41,868 bases of DNA from a virus: positions 1 through 41,868 of IMG/VR virus record IMGVR_UViG_3300037264_005735; one strand, 5' to 3'. A program made the position numbers and the translations under genes. Each line of letters opens with the position of its first letter. The first letter of the stretch is position 1. Of the stretch, positions 24,381-32,397 are shown piece by piece. A model generated the notes under the pieces. The model was not told where the DNA came from. It worked only from the letters and a program-made list of their open reading frames with translations, and made no database searches.

Positions 24381-25207
24381 CGTGACTCCCCGTAGGCCGT
24401 CGCCCACTTCCTCCGAAGAATCATCTGCTCCGGCGTACCTTCGTACATCCAATCACGAAGGCGCTTGGCGTCGTTCAAGTAGAACGCGGCAATCCAATAT
24501 CTTCCTCTGGCGACCCGAACGGTTCCCTTGACGACGCCTGCACACCTTCGCGCAGTCTCAAGGAACCATCGAATAAACCTCTCGGAACCTGAGACAATCT
24601 CGATGTGCAGACACTTGCGTTTCATCCACCGAACGTAACCATCCCCCTCGATGGCCCCCCGAAAGAAGTCCCTCATGAGTTCTTGTGGAATCCCGATCGG
24701 CGGACCGATAGTCATTGACTTCCTGGGCTCAAGACCCACCTGCTTGAAGAAATCCCCCACCCTGATGCTTGAAAAGACCATTCTCGCCACCGCCGATACT
24801 CTCTTCTTTTCTGGCGCTGCCTCTCGCCGATAGATATGGGCCCCGGTAAGCCCAGCAAGATACTCCACCCGATCCCTATCGGAGTCCTGCAATCCCATGT
24901 CAAAAGTACATGTCCCCCCGAACCATCTGACGTTTCCGTCCGTCCAGGCCCAACCCAGGAAATAGGCGAGTTCCCGACTCCATTCCTCGAAGAATCCATA
25001 TTTGATGGACGAGAACCGTTCCCACGTAGCCCTCCTGCCTTCCGAAACCGATCTGGTCTTGATCCCGACCCGCCTCATCCTCGTCCATATACTCCCAATC
25101 GGACGACCGAGCATCCTACCTATCTCCCGCATCCCGGCACCACCCTCGTACATCGCCCGAATCCGATCGTCCTCATCCTTTGTGAACGACCTCGGCCTCG
25201 CTCTCAT
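24377..25207 (-). CDS. LAGLIDADG homing endonuclease with N-terminal HTH (276 aa)
   Basis: Residues 8-52 form a likely helix-turn-helix (FTKDEDDRIRAMYEGGAGMR and RPIGSIWTRMRRVGI). Two degenerate LAGLIDADG helices follow: ELAYFLGWAWTDGN (79-92, Asp90) and LMRDFFRGAIEGDG (177-190), the arrangement of monomeric double-motif enzymes. It is free-standing, with no intron or intein needed. The stop overlaps the spike ATG. The start at 25207 has a GGAGG site that is partly inside a 9-bp hairpin preceded by TATAAT. Upstream lies a leftover 5' end of the spike gene, so the spike gene start is the probable target. Confidence 0.88.
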   Translation of the reverse strand: MRARPRSFTKDEDDRIRAMYEGGAGMREIGRMLGRPIGSIWTRMRRVGIKTRSVSEGRRATWERFSSIKYGFFEEWSRELAYFLGWAWTDGNVRWFGGTCTFDMGLQDSDRDRVEYLAGLTGAHIYRREAAPEKKRVSAVARMVFSSIRVGDFFKQVGLEPRKSMTIGPPIGIPQELMRDFFRGAIEGDGYVRWMKRKCLHIEIVSGSERFIRWFLETARRCAGVVKGTVRVARGRYWIAAFYLNDAKRLRDWMYEGTPEQMILRRKWATAYGESR

Positions 25208-25214
25208 GGTATCC

Positions 25215-25242
25215 TCCGAAGTAACGCTACTTCGGAATTATA
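25215..25242 (-). promoter_or_regulatory. Extended -10 promoter abutting an SD-sequestering hairpin
   Basis: TGG followed by TATAAT (25237-25242) is directly followed by a perfect 9-bp inverted repeat, TCCGAAGTA (25228-25236) and TACTTCGGA (25215-25223), with a 4-base loop. The 3' arm supplies the first part of the GGAGG site. A start near 25230 falls at the end of the 5' arm, so promoter transcripts cannot form the stem while read-through mRNA can. The -35 region is weak, as is common with extended -10 promoters. The layout matches 11319-11359. Confidence 0.7.
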
Positions 25243-25319
25243 CCACATTCCCTCCCAAACGTCCCAAAATACCTCCGCTCCGCGAACGGCATCGAGTTAG
25301 GCTGAAGCGGCTCCACCAT
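25227..25319 (-). pseudogene. Leftover 5' fragment of the spike (gp5-like) gene
   Basis: ATG 25319 encodes MVEPLQPNSMPFAERRYFGT, then F and nine unrelated residues before TAG. Aligned without gaps to the intact spike start it gives the same length (21 residues) and the pattern P-x-x-E-(R/K)-R-(Y/F)-(F/W)-G-T-(F/Y). Its codons are G/C-rich, as in the neighbours. Its start overlaps the end of the membrane-protein gene by 23 bases. Sequence identity is modest, so the fragment is less certain than the one at 11356. Confidence 0.65.
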
Positions 25320-25695
25320 CCCCCTTCTTCTCCTCCTTCTTCTCGACCTCCTCGTGCCTCCAGGTCCGCATGAACAGGGTGAAAGGCACCCGCCCGAGAT
25401 GCCTCGAAACGAACTCGTGCCAGATGTTCGACGCCCGGTGAACCAGGAACCCCCACAGGACCGGCTCGAACCACCCCATCCAGTCGAACACCCCCATGAT
25501 CTGAAGAAGGTAGGCCGTCCCGACACCGACCCAGACGGATTGACAGTATGGGCAACGGGCGAAGACCCCGATCTTCCTCGGCTTCTCCCCCCGGCCCGCC
25601 AGCCACGCCCGGACGCCCTCGAACACCTCCGCCGTGGAGGTGATCTCCACCACGGCCTCGACGAGGACGACCGCGACGATGAACTTCAGGACCAT
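25297..25695 (-). CDS. Small membrane protein, DUF1360-like (132 aa)
   Basis: Starts MVLKFIVAVVLVEAVVEITS at ATG 25695, immediately after the upstream stop. The N-terminal helix is hydrophobic, then CPYCQSVWVG (a CxxC pair) and a second hydrophobic stretch GTAYLLQIMGVFDWMGWFEP follow, ending in a charged Lys/Glu tail. DUF1360 proteins have this Cys-rich two-helix form. In a phage baseplate cluster it could be a holin-like or membrane-associated protein. Its location between the zinc-ribbon gene and the spike is unusual for lysis genes. The family call is tentative. Confidence 0.6.
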   Translation of the reverse strand: MVLKFIVAVVLVEAVVEITSTAEVFEGVRAWLAGRGEKPRKIGVFARCPYCQSVWVGVGTAYLLQIMGVFDWMGWFEPVLWGFLVHRASNIWHEFVSRHLGRVPFTLFMRTWRHEEVEKKEEKKGDGGAASA

Positions 25696-26001
25696 CTACC
25701 CCTCCTGCTTGCACCCGGGGCACCACGACACGTTGTAGTACCGGCGCAACCGGTCGCTCCAGACGCGCTTCAGGACCAGTCTCGTCCCGCACGCCTTACA
25801 GATGATCGTCTTGGTCGGCTCGATGGTGGTCGAAGAGACATGGCCCCTGGGTGCAGGAGGTGCCGGAGGGGCCGGTGTCGGCTGTACCCTCGGCAGTGGT
25901 GGAGGGGGCTGGACCGGCCGGATGGATATCTCCCGCACGGCCTGGCCCCTCGGGACCGGCATCGCCTCGACCGCCCTGGACTTCCTCCCGCAGCACCCCA
26001 T
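25696..26001 (-). CDS. Proline-rich zinc-ribbon protein (101 aa)
   Basis: Starts MGCCGRKSRAVEAMPVPRGQ at ATG 26001 and ends 0 bases before the next ATG (TAGATG). The middle 30 residues are Pro-rich (PPPPLPRVQPTPAPP). The C-terminus has four cysteines in two pairs (CKACGTRL; WCPGCKQ), a likely zinc ribbon. It lies directly downstream of the hub gene. It could be a small baseplate hub component or chaperone; not recognised. Confidence 0.65.
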   Translation of the reverse strand: MGCCGRKSRAVEAMPVPRGQAVREISIRPVQPPPPLPRVQPTPAPPAPPAPRGHVSSTTIEPTKTIICKACGTRLVLKRVWSDRLRRYYNVSWCPGCKQEG

Positions 26002-26010
26002 GCTCGCCTC

Positions 26011-27276
26011 CTACAGCGCGACGGTGCCCGCGCTCTGCGGCTCGACCGTGGTCCCGGTCTCGGCGGACAAGAACCCCGCCCCGCACCTCACCACGTCGAA
26101 CTTGACCCGATACCCGCCTCCCAGCGACCCCTCCTCGGACTCGATCTCGTGGAGGGCCCGGGTCACGAAGTACTTCCCGCTCGACCTCCCCACCCCGTTG
26201 ATCGTGATGATGTCGTTCGCCCGAAGCTGCTCGATCCCGTGGAGAAGACCGCTACCCGCGATCACGTACCTGGTGGACTTCGCCATCTCATCGACCATGC
26301 TCGTCAGAGCCACGCTGGTCTGCTGGTGGCCCTCGCCCACGATGAACCGCTTCGGCTGCCCAACGCCGGGGATGCTCACCAGCTCCGACCAGTTCTGGAA
26401 GTCCATCTGCGCCTGGACCGCATCCGGGGCCTCGGTGGACATGGCGAGGATCTCGTCCTTCGTGACCGGGTCGATCTGCGTCATGGTGAGGGAGAGGCCG
26501 CGCATGAACGTGCGGGACTGCACCATGAAGTCCTGAAGAGCGCCCGGCTCCGACCCGCCCGTCACGGAGATCCCGCTCTCCCGTGGCCTGACCTTGTGGA
26601 AGTGGAGCACCCCGCCGTCCACGTAGAGGACGTACCCGTAGAGCTTCGCCCGCCTCTCCAGGAACTTCCAGTCGGACTCGTTGGCCTGGATCACCTGATC
26701 GTAGATCGGGGTGGTCGTCTCGACGTCCGCCGACAGACCGTTCCGCCCCGCGATGGTCCTGACGATGTCCGAATCCGTCATCTTCCGGTAGACATCGCGG
26801 CGCTCCGTCGCCCCGAGCTTGATCGCCTCGCCGTAGGCCACGATCTCGACCGTCGTAGGGCCCCCGCCCGCCGCATACCGGAACTTCGGCCTCTGGACCA
26901 CGAAGGTCCCGTGCGGGAACTGACCGGGATTGTCGTACCCCAGGGAGACGACGAACGTGGACTGCTCCTTCGCGAGGATAGTCCTACCGAGCCGGTTCTG
27001 CTGGTTGTTGAGGACGACCCTAACCATCGAGACGCCGAACCCGGCCACCTCGTCGAGCCGCAGCCCCCGCACCACTCCGCTGTCCGCCGTGAACCCGAGG
27101 ACGCTGAAGTTGGGAGATGCCCGGAACCGATTCGTCCGGTTCACCGGCCTGGAAGCGAGGGCGATCCCTCCAGGGAGGGGGAGCGACCCGACGATCCCGA
27201 CGTCCGGGACGACGACAGGGACCGGGAGGCCTCTCCCCGACCCGAGTACCGGAAAGCATGGTGCCCCTCGGCCCAT
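26011..27276 (-). CDS. Baseplate hub protein, gpD / T4 gp27 / XkdQ-like (421 aa)
   Basis: Shows the phage late control D pattern: DSDIVRTIAGRNGLSADVET and NESDWKFLERRAKLYGYVLY with VDGGVLHFHK, the region in which gpD-type hubs are most conserved. The C-terminus has a beta-barrel character (NDIITINGVGRSSGKYFVTR). It makes the trimeric hub linking tube to spike. ATG 27276 overlaps the upstream TAA by one base and has a GGAGGG site; a longer open frame upstream is not needed. The adjacent LysM-like protein and spike support the hub role. Confidence 0.88.
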   Translation of the reverse strand: MGRGAPCFPVLGSGRGLPVPVVVPDVGIVGSLPLPGGIALASRPVNRTNRFRASPNFSVLGFTADSGVVRGLRLDEVAGFGVSMVRVVLNNQQNRLGRTILAKEQSTFVVSLGYDNPGQFPHGTFVVQRPKFRYAAGGGPTTVEIVAYGEAIKLGATERRDVYRKMTDSDIVRTIAGRNGLSADVETTTPIYDQVIQANESDWKFLERRAKLYGYVLYVDGGVLHFHKVRPRESGISVTGGSEPGALQDFMVQSRTFMRGLSLTMTQIDPVTKDEILAMSTEAPDAVQAQMDFQNWSELVSIPGVGQPKRFIVGEGHQQTSVALTSMVDEMAKSTRYVIAGSGLLHGIEQLRANDIITINGVGRSSGKYFVTRALHEIESEEGSLGGGYRVKFDVVRCGAGFLSAETGTTVEPQSAGTVAL

Positions 27277-27581
27277 TAGGACTCCCTCCTGCGCGAGAGC
27301 TCCACCATCGGGATCACGAGCTCCGCCCCCGCCTCGATCTCCAGGGGGAACATGACGTTGCTCACGTCGGCGATAACCCACCACAGGCGGGGCTTCCCGA
27401 CCGCCTTCCAGGCCAACTCGTCGATCACCTCGCCCGTCTGGAAGGAATGGATGATGATCGGATCCGCCATGTCCCGCGCCTGGAGCGTGTCGCGGGCGTG
27501 GAGGAACTTCCTCACCTTCCCGTCCCTGCCAAGGACGCCGGTGAACTGACAGTTCTCGTACCTGGAGCCCCTGAAGATCAT
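27276..27581 (-). CDS. LysM-like baseplate protein (gp53/gpX type, 101 aa)
   Basis: The C-terminal half carries the LysM-type pattern ELAWKAVGKPRLWWVIADVS, then NVMFPLEIEAGAELVIP. This is the form found in T4 gp53, P2 gpX and XkdP-like proteins that sit around the baseplate hub. Start ATG 27581. Adjacent to the hub gene with a one-base overlap, as in PBSX/Afp-type clusters. Confidence 0.78.
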   Translation of the reverse strand: MIFRGSRYENCQFTGVLGRDGKVRKFLHARDTLQARDMADPIIIHSFQTGEVIDELAWKAVGKPRLWWVIADVSNVMFPLEIEAGAELVIPMVELSRRRES

Positions 27582-27591
27582 GCTTCTACCC

Positions 27592-28164
27592 CTACCTCAC
27601 CATCGTCTGCTTGGCCGCCTCCGCCTCCTTCTCAGTCTCGAAGAAGACGGCCTCCTTCATCGTAAGGGTGATCGTGGCGCGGACCGCCCGCGTATTCCCG
27701 CCGCTCTCCGAGTCGGCCTTGATATGCGTCCTCTTGATGGACGCACTCGTGATGTAGACATATTTGAGCTGTTCACCCCTATCCCCCCATCCGGGCATCA
27801 CCACGGGGATCGGGTCCATCTTCCCAGCGGCACTGGCAGGACGCTGAAGTTCCTGGATGTAATCCCAGACCCTCTCCGGGTCGTAGATAGGGCAGGATCG
27901 TTCCCTTGATATAGTCTTCTCGGAGAATCCTCCCCCCACCTCGGGGGCGGAATAGGTCATCGACCACTTCTCTTCGTCCTCCTGATTCTTATGGACCGAA
28001 TCGACCACGAAGGAGAGAGTAATTTCCCTCGGATTCCAGCCAGAAAACATCACCCTCGTCACCGTCCCCCACAGCTTCATGTCCTTGACTTCCATACCCT
28101 GGGTTTCGGTGAAATCCTCGGGCTGAAACCTACCCCTGATCTTTCCAATACTCCAGACGCCCAT
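27592..28164 (-). CDS. Baseplate/tube-linked protein, XkdP/Afp7 N-domain-like (190 aa)
   Basis: Starts MGVWSIGKIRGRFQPEDFTE at ATG 28164 with a GGAGGGG site behind palindrome copy 2. Beta-rich core: WNPREITLSFVVDSVHKN, VVMPGWGDRGEQLKYVYITS, then IKRTHIKADSESG and ATITLTMKEA. The end of such domains (a strand pair ending in L-T-L-x-E) is typical of the N-domain of tube-to-hub proteins found between tape measure and LysM gene. Its position, just after the tape measure and just before the LysM gene, supports that. A firm family assignment is not possible by eye. Confidence 0.6.
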   Translation of the reverse strand: MGVWSIGKIRGRFQPEDFTETQGMEVKDMKLWGTVTRVMFSGWNPREITLSFVVDSVHKNQEDEEKWSMTYSAPEVGGGFSEKTISRERSCPIYDPERVWDYIQELQRPASAAGKMDPIPVVMPGWGDRGEQLKYVYITSASIKRTHIKADSESGGNTRAVRATITLTMKEAVFFETEKEAEAAKQTMVR

Positions 28165-28174
28165 TCTCCCCTCC

Positions 28175-28193
28175 AGCGCACACCGTGTGCGCT
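28175..28193 (-). repeat. Intergenic palindrome, copy 2 of 3
   Basis: AGCGCACACGGTGTGCGCT on the minus strand: 9-bp arms around one central base, overlapping the TAG stop of the tape measure gene (28192-28194) and immediately upstream of the next gene's GGAGGGG site. Confidence 0.85.
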
Positions 28194-30906
28194 ATCCGAA
28201 GGCAGGCTCGACCCCCCTCATGGGGTAGCCCGGCGGGTTCATGTTTCGCTCGCCCAGCTCGATGATCTGCTCGACCACCGCCCTGCCGAGCGTCATCCCG
28301 TCGAGCTGGACCGTGACCGGGATCGAGACCCTGACCGCGCTCGGCACCCCAGCGGGGGCCGCGGCAGGGGCCGCAGGAGCCGCGGTGCGCGGATACCGCA
28401 TGGCTGCCATCGCGGCCACCGAAGCCGCCGCCCCCCCGACTGCGGCTCCAGCCGGAGCAGCCATCGGCAGGGACGCCTCGTATGCAGCCTCACCGGTCTT
28501 GGAGAATGCCCCCTGAACGCGCCTGAGGGACGGGATAACGTCCCCCACCCCCTCCTGAATGTGGAACATCGAGGACCCGAAGATATTCTCTTTGACGGCC
28601 CTAACAACCGACCAGATGAGCGAAAAGGAGTCCGCGATTGCCCGGAGAGGGCCAAGAATCCTTGACGTCCCCGATGTCAGGGCCGTCACGATCATCCCCC
28701 ACGCAAACTTCAACCAGAGAAGAGGGGCGACGATCTTAGAAATGGCCTGCTTCACCTTCCCCACAATCCAATCCCACGCGGACCCAATGGCGTCCCGCAT
28801 CATGACGAAGGGAGCAATCAAATCGACCCCCAGCACCATGAAGATCGCCACAAGGTACTTGAAGGCGTCAATGAGCCACCCGATCGCCTTTATCGGAAGC
28901 AGGATCGGCCCCACAAGCGTATAGGCGAGCACCTTCCCGAGTATCTTGAAGATGTCCCACAGCCCGATCCCCTCCCCCCCAGCCATCCCGAGTGCATCCC
29001 CGATCCACTCGAACACCCCGGCCAATGCCTCCCCGGCGGGGATGAGAGGCTCCAGGCCCCACATGAGGACCTCGACGAACCCTTCCGCGAACCCGACGAT
29101 AATCGGAAGGATCGCGTAGAGCACGGCGAAGAAGGCCGCGACCGGCGCGAGGAACGGAGCGGCGATAAGAAGGAGGGCGGCCCCGACCGCGTAGAGCAGG
29201 GGGGCGATCTTCTTCAGGAGCGGAACCAGCGGCTCTATCGCCGCCGTGATCTGCTTCTTGAACTCCATGATCGGCTTCGCCATCAGCATCATGCCGAGGA
29301 CGAACGCACCGATCGGTCCCGTGAGCAGGAGGAGCATGGCCCCGAACGCCTTCGCCGACCCCTCCCCCTCCCTGAACATCTTTACTCCCTTGTAGATCAT
29401 GACGCCCATAATGATGAGTGCCGCAACCAGGGCCAGGATCCATCCGAGCAAGGCCGCCACAGAAATACCAAGTGCCCCCGCCGCGGAGGTCAGACCCGCC
29501 ATCATCCCGGTCGTTCCCGCCGCCCTCGCCAGGTTCGCTCCGCCAGCTCCGACCGGCGTCACGCCCCTCAGCATCGGCGTGTACTTCCTCCCCGCACCCT
29601 CCAAGAGCGCGAGCCTCTTCTTCCTCGTCAGAGCGATCTCAGAGGCAGCCTGCGCCCACTGTGTCGATGTGAGATGGCGGTATGCCGCCGTCAAGCCCCC
29701 AACCGACTTGGTCTGAGCCCAAAGAGTGGTGATCGCCGCGATGGACGATATGACCAGCTTCGTCTGTGACGCCCACGTCCCCAAGAGGATGGCCGCCCCG
29801 AGGGCGGAGAAGGCCGCCGCCAGGGCGAGGACAGGCCTCGGGATCACCATGATCACGTTGAGGGCGCCACGCAGTGCCATGACGAACACCTTGACGACGG
29901 GGACGAGCATCTTCCCCGCCATCTGGTAGATCGCCTTGAGCTGCTCCCATAGGTCCTTCAACTGGTAGGTGAGGGTCTCCTCGATCGAAGCCGCCTCGTC
30001 GGCGAGGGCAGTGTTCTTCTCCATCCCCTCCGAGGCCCACCCGAGATACTTGTTGAAGTTCTGCGACTGCTTCGCCGCAAGGTAGAACTTGGTAGCCAAA
30101 TCGCCCGAGGCGATCCCCAACCCCTTGAGTGTCTCCTCTGCGGCGATCTTGTCCATCTTGCCCAGGCCTTCCATGAACATGGCGACCTGCTGGTCGGGAA
30201 TGGCCTCCTTGAACTCGTCGAGCCTCGTCCCCGTGATCCCTACAGCAGAAGCCATTGCCGAGGTGGCCCCTGACCCCTGCTGCATGAACTTCACCAGGTT
30301 CCCGATTGGACCCGCGACCCGACGACCCTGCATCCCGGCCTGCGTCAGAGACGCCCCGAGGCCCATGACGGCGGCCTCCGTCAGGCCCACCTCCTTCGCC
30401 GCCGCCCCTGACCGCCTCATCAGGAAGGTGAGTTCCTGCGCCGTGATCTTGGTCCTCTGAGAGAGGGCGACCATCCCCGACGCCAGCCGCTCGACCTCCT
30501 CCGGCGTCTTGTATCCGAGGGCGAGCCCGAGATCCGAGAGAGCCCCCCCCGCCGCCTCCGTGCTCATCTTCGTGACGATCCCGAACTTCCTCGACGCCTC
30601 GGTGAGCCGGACGAGGTTCTTCTCCCCCTCGATCCCCATCTTGGCGAACATCTCCGACGTGCGGAGCATGACGGCGGCATCCCGGCCCATCATGTTGAAC
30701 TCGTCGGAGAGTGCCCCGACCGACGCGCCCGCCTCGTTGATCGCAGTCTCGACCTCGGCCATTGCGACCTCGGTCTCGGCGGCGGCGTTGAGGGCCTGGG
30801 AAGGGAACTTCTGCATGGAGCGCCCGAGCCAGTTCATCGCCGTGACGGCGTCTCCCGTCTCGGCCATGAACTGAATGAGGAACGACCTTGTCTCGCCGTT
30901 CGCCAC
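28192..30906 (-). CDS. Tail tape measure protein, TP901-type (904 aa)
   Basis: The N-terminal 300 residues are helical with the TP901 core (MVALSQRTKITAQELTFLMR; AAVMGLGASLTQAGMQGRRV). Residues 340-650 contain at least five hydrophobic helices (LAAAFSALGAAILLGTW; LLGWILALVAALIIMGVMIY; VGAALLLIAAPFLAPVAAFF), the usual membrane-active middle of tape measures. The C-terminus is Ala/Pro-rich and ends in a short beta domain (PVTVQLDGMTLGRAVVEQII). Tape measures set tail length; 904 aa would suggest a tail of roughly 130 nm using the common 0.15 nm per residue rule. The GTG start at 30906 lies 3 bases after the chaperone extension's stop. Confidence 0.92.
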   Translation of the reverse strand: MANGETRSFLIQFMAETGDAVTAMNWLGRSMQKFPSQALNAAAETEVAMAEVETAINEAGASVGALSDEFNMMGRDAAVMLRTSEMFAKMGIEGEKNLVRLTEASRKFGIVTKMSTEAAGGALSDLGLALGYKTPEEVERLASGMVALSQRTKITAQELTFLMRRSGAAAKEVGLTEAAVMGLGASLTQAGMQGRRVAGPIGNLVKFMQQGSGATSAMASAVGITGTRLDEFKEAIPDQQVAMFMEGLGKMDKIAAEETLKGLGIASGDLATKFYLAAKQSQNFNKYLGWASEGMEKNTALADEAASIEETLTYQLKDLWEQLKAIYQMAGKMLVPVVKVFVMALRGALNVIMVIPRPVLALAAAFSALGAAILLGTWASQTKLVISSIAAITTLWAQTKSVGGLTAAYRHLTSTQWAQAASEIALTRKKRLALLEGAGRKYTPMLRGVTPVGAGGANLARAAGTTGMMAGLTSAAGALGISVAALLGWILALVAALIIMGVMIYKGVKMFREGEGSAKAFGAMLLLLTGPIGAFVLGMMLMAKPIMEFKKQITAAIEPLVPLLKKIAPLLYAVGAALLLIAAPFLAPVAAFFAVLYAILPIIVGFAEGFVEVLMWGLEPLIPAGEALAGVFEWIGDALGMAGGEGIGLWDIFKILGKVLAYTLVGPILLPIKAIGWLIDAFKYLVAIFMVLGVDLIAPFVMMRDAIGSAWDWIVGKVKQAISKIVAPLLWLKFAWGMIVTALTSGTSRILGPLRAIADSFSLIWSVVRAVKENIFGSSMFHIQEGVGDVIPSLRRVQGAFSKTGEAAYEASLPMAAPAGAAVGGAAASVAAMAAMRYPRTAAPAAPAAAPAGVPSAVRVSIPVTVQLDGMTLGRAVVEQIIELGERNMNPPGYPMRGVEPAFG

Positions 30907-30909
30907 GGG

Positions 30910-31098
30910 CTACCTCCGCCTCTTGGCGGTGTCGATCTCGTTCTGGACCTTCTCATTGTGGGAGAGGCACTTCTCATACCACCACAGCCTCTCCGAGTCC
31001 TCCATCTCCAGCACGTCCCGAAGCGTGATCCCCCCCTCCGTGGTCATGATGATGAGCCACGCCTGCTCCCTCAGATTCGTCCACGCTTCGGGGCCCGG
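30910..31098 (-). CDS. -1 frame extension of the tail assembly chaperone (T-domain)
   Basis: After slippage at 31101-31107 the -1 frame reads VPGPEAWTNLREQAWLIIMT, then TEGGITLRDVLEMEDSERLW and WYEKCLSHNEKVQNEIDTAK, ending at TAG 30910. The ITL-x-(D/E)-(V/L)L-x-M and YEKxL pattern is like the C-terminal T-domains of tail chaperones. It has no good independent start, ends 3 bases before the tape measure and is 63 residues long including Val at 31101. The frame 0 protein ends only 9 codons beyond the slippery site. Confidence 0.8.
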   Translation of the reverse strand, partial: PGPEAWTNLREQAWLIIMTTEGGITLRDVLEMEDSERLWWYEKCLSHNEKVQNEIDTAKRRR

Positions 31099-31865
31099 AA
31101 CAAAAAATCGGACCCTCTGAACGTGAAGTCAATCGACGCGCCGCACTGGGGGCACGAAGCCTCCTGCTTCATGATCGGCCCCGGCTGGTGCGCCATGAAG
31201 TCCTCCTCGAACTCGTCGATGTCGCTGAGGGGGAGGCTCTCGAAGAACGACGCCTCGAACGGCCCTTTCTGGCCGTTCCACTCCAGGAGGCAGGCGACGT
31301 AGAGCCCGTAGCTGGCCGCCACGGGGTTCTTGGCCGCCCCGGGCATGATGAGCTCCTGGTCGACTCCCTTCGGGAACCGGCACACAGCCTCGAACCGCGT
31401 GCCCTTGACAGCCATCGTGAGGTTGCCGTTCTGGATCGGGTAGTCCTTCTCATCCCCCATCTTGACCATCTCGATCTCGTTGAGATTGAATCTCACCTCG
31501 ACCTTGGCCTTGCAGGAGTCGCACTCGACGTTCGCCGTGATGACGTCGCCCATCGAGACGCGCCGAATCTCCAGGATCAGGAAGTCCCGGTCCCCGATCA
31601 CGAGGTCCCCGAGGAGCTTGGACGTGATCGAGGTGTGCGGGCCAATCCGCTTGAGGCAGTGGGAGAGGATGATGTCCGTGACCTTGATGGGGTTGTTCCG
31701 GGTGTCTTCCCTGGCGATCGCCTTGCGGGTGAGGCCGGTCATGGGGATGATCTCGGCGTCTCGATGAAGATGCCCGTCCCTGAGGTACCCGCATGGAAGG
31801 CGAACGACCGTTCCGTTGATCGGGGGCGTTTCCGGCGCGGACGTGGTGGGGCTTTCCTCCGACAT
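31071..31865 (-). CDS. Tail assembly chaperone (frame 0 product, 264 aa) with C-terminal zinc-finger-like cysteines
   Basis: ATG 31865 has an AGGAGGAAACC leader; the longer in-frame start at 31898 has none. The N-terminal half (PCGYLRDGHLHRDAEIIPMT, then GDLVIGDRDFLILEIRRVSM) resembles the chaperone domain of large contractile phages. Two CxxC pairs follow (VECDSCKAKVEV and ASCPQCGASIDF), likely binding zinc. It keeps the tape measure soluble. The slippery site T TTT TTG lies near the 3' end, giving a second product of about 318 residues. Its place between tube and tape measure genes is the classical position of this gene. Confidence 0.82.
   Translation of the reverse strand: MSEESPTTSAPETPPINGTVVRLPCGYLRDGHLHRDAEIIPMTGLTRKAIAREDTRNNPIKVTDIILSHCLKRIGPHTSITSKLLGDLVIGDRDFLILEIRRVSMGDVITANVECDSCKAKVEVRFNLNEIEMVKMGDEKDYPIQNGNLTMAVKGTRFEAVCRFPKGVDQELIMPGAAKNPVAASYGLYVACLLEWNGQKGPFEASFFESLPLSDIDEFEEDFMAHQPGPIMKQEASCPQCGASIDFTFRGSDFLFRAPKRGRI
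31101..31107 (-). promoter_or_regulatory. Programmed -1 ribosomal frameshift site (T TTT TTG)
   Basis: In frame 0 the codons GAT TTT TTG TTC form the slippery heptamer T TTT TTG, where both tRNAs can re-pair one base back. The -1 frame stays open for a further 63 codons up to the tape measure gene. The context, chaperone 3' end followed by the tape measure, is where such sites occur in many tailed phages. Confidence 0.85.
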
Positions 31866-31923
31866 GGTTTCCTCCTGGGGCACCGCCCCTGAAAACACTA
31901 TTCACTCGCCATCACACGGCGGG

Positions 31924-32379
31924 CTACACGAACATGGAGGGCAGCCCCTTGTCGGAGGCACCCTCGTGCTGGATCGTCATGGACTCGACCGCGATCTCGG
32001 AGGACTTCGCGTCCACGTCCGAGATCTCCAGTCCGCTCGGCCACGACTGGAGCATGACGACGCGCCTCGCGACCGTCCCGGGGCACGTCTGGATGTCCAC
32101 CTCAAGGCGGTCCTTGTAACCCACCCCCTTCATGACCTGGTTCCGCCACTGGATCAGCGCCTTGGCCTCGGTCGTCAGCCCGCGCTCGAACGTCATCTCG
32201 GGATACTTCCGGAGGCCGGGGAACTTCTGGACGAACGAGCTGTCCGTCCCCTCCCGGTACTCGACGACGTCGTTCTCTTCCCGCATCCCCGTCACCTTCG
32301 AGAACCCAGCCCGACACCGCGTCGAGACGACGATGAACCGGAAGTTGGTGACCGGGTCGGAAAGCCTTGTCTCCGCCAT
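31924..32379 (-). CDS. Tail tube protein paralogue 2 (T4 gp19-like, 151 aa)
   Basis: Contains the tube-fold signatures NFRFIVVSTRCRAGFSKVTG and EVDIQTCPGTVARRVVMLQS, with a conserved C-terminal EIAVESMTIQHEG. Length fits gp19-type proteins (about 150 aa). Starts at ATG 32379 with a GAGGTGA site. A second related protein lies immediately upstream, and both share FSKV-(T/S)-G and the IAVESxTIxHEG end, as do tube initiator/tube pairs in extracellular contractile systems (Afp1/Afp5). Confidence 0.85.
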   Translation of the reverse strand: MAETRLSDPVTNFRFIVVSTRCRAGFSKVTGMREENDVVEYREGTDSSFVQKFPGLRKYPEMTFERGLTTEAKALIQWRNQVMKGVGYKDRLEVDIQTCPGTVARRVVMLQSWPSGLEISDVDAKSSEIAVESMTIQHEGASDKGLPSMFV

Positions 32380-32397
32380 GCTTCACCTCACTCCACC

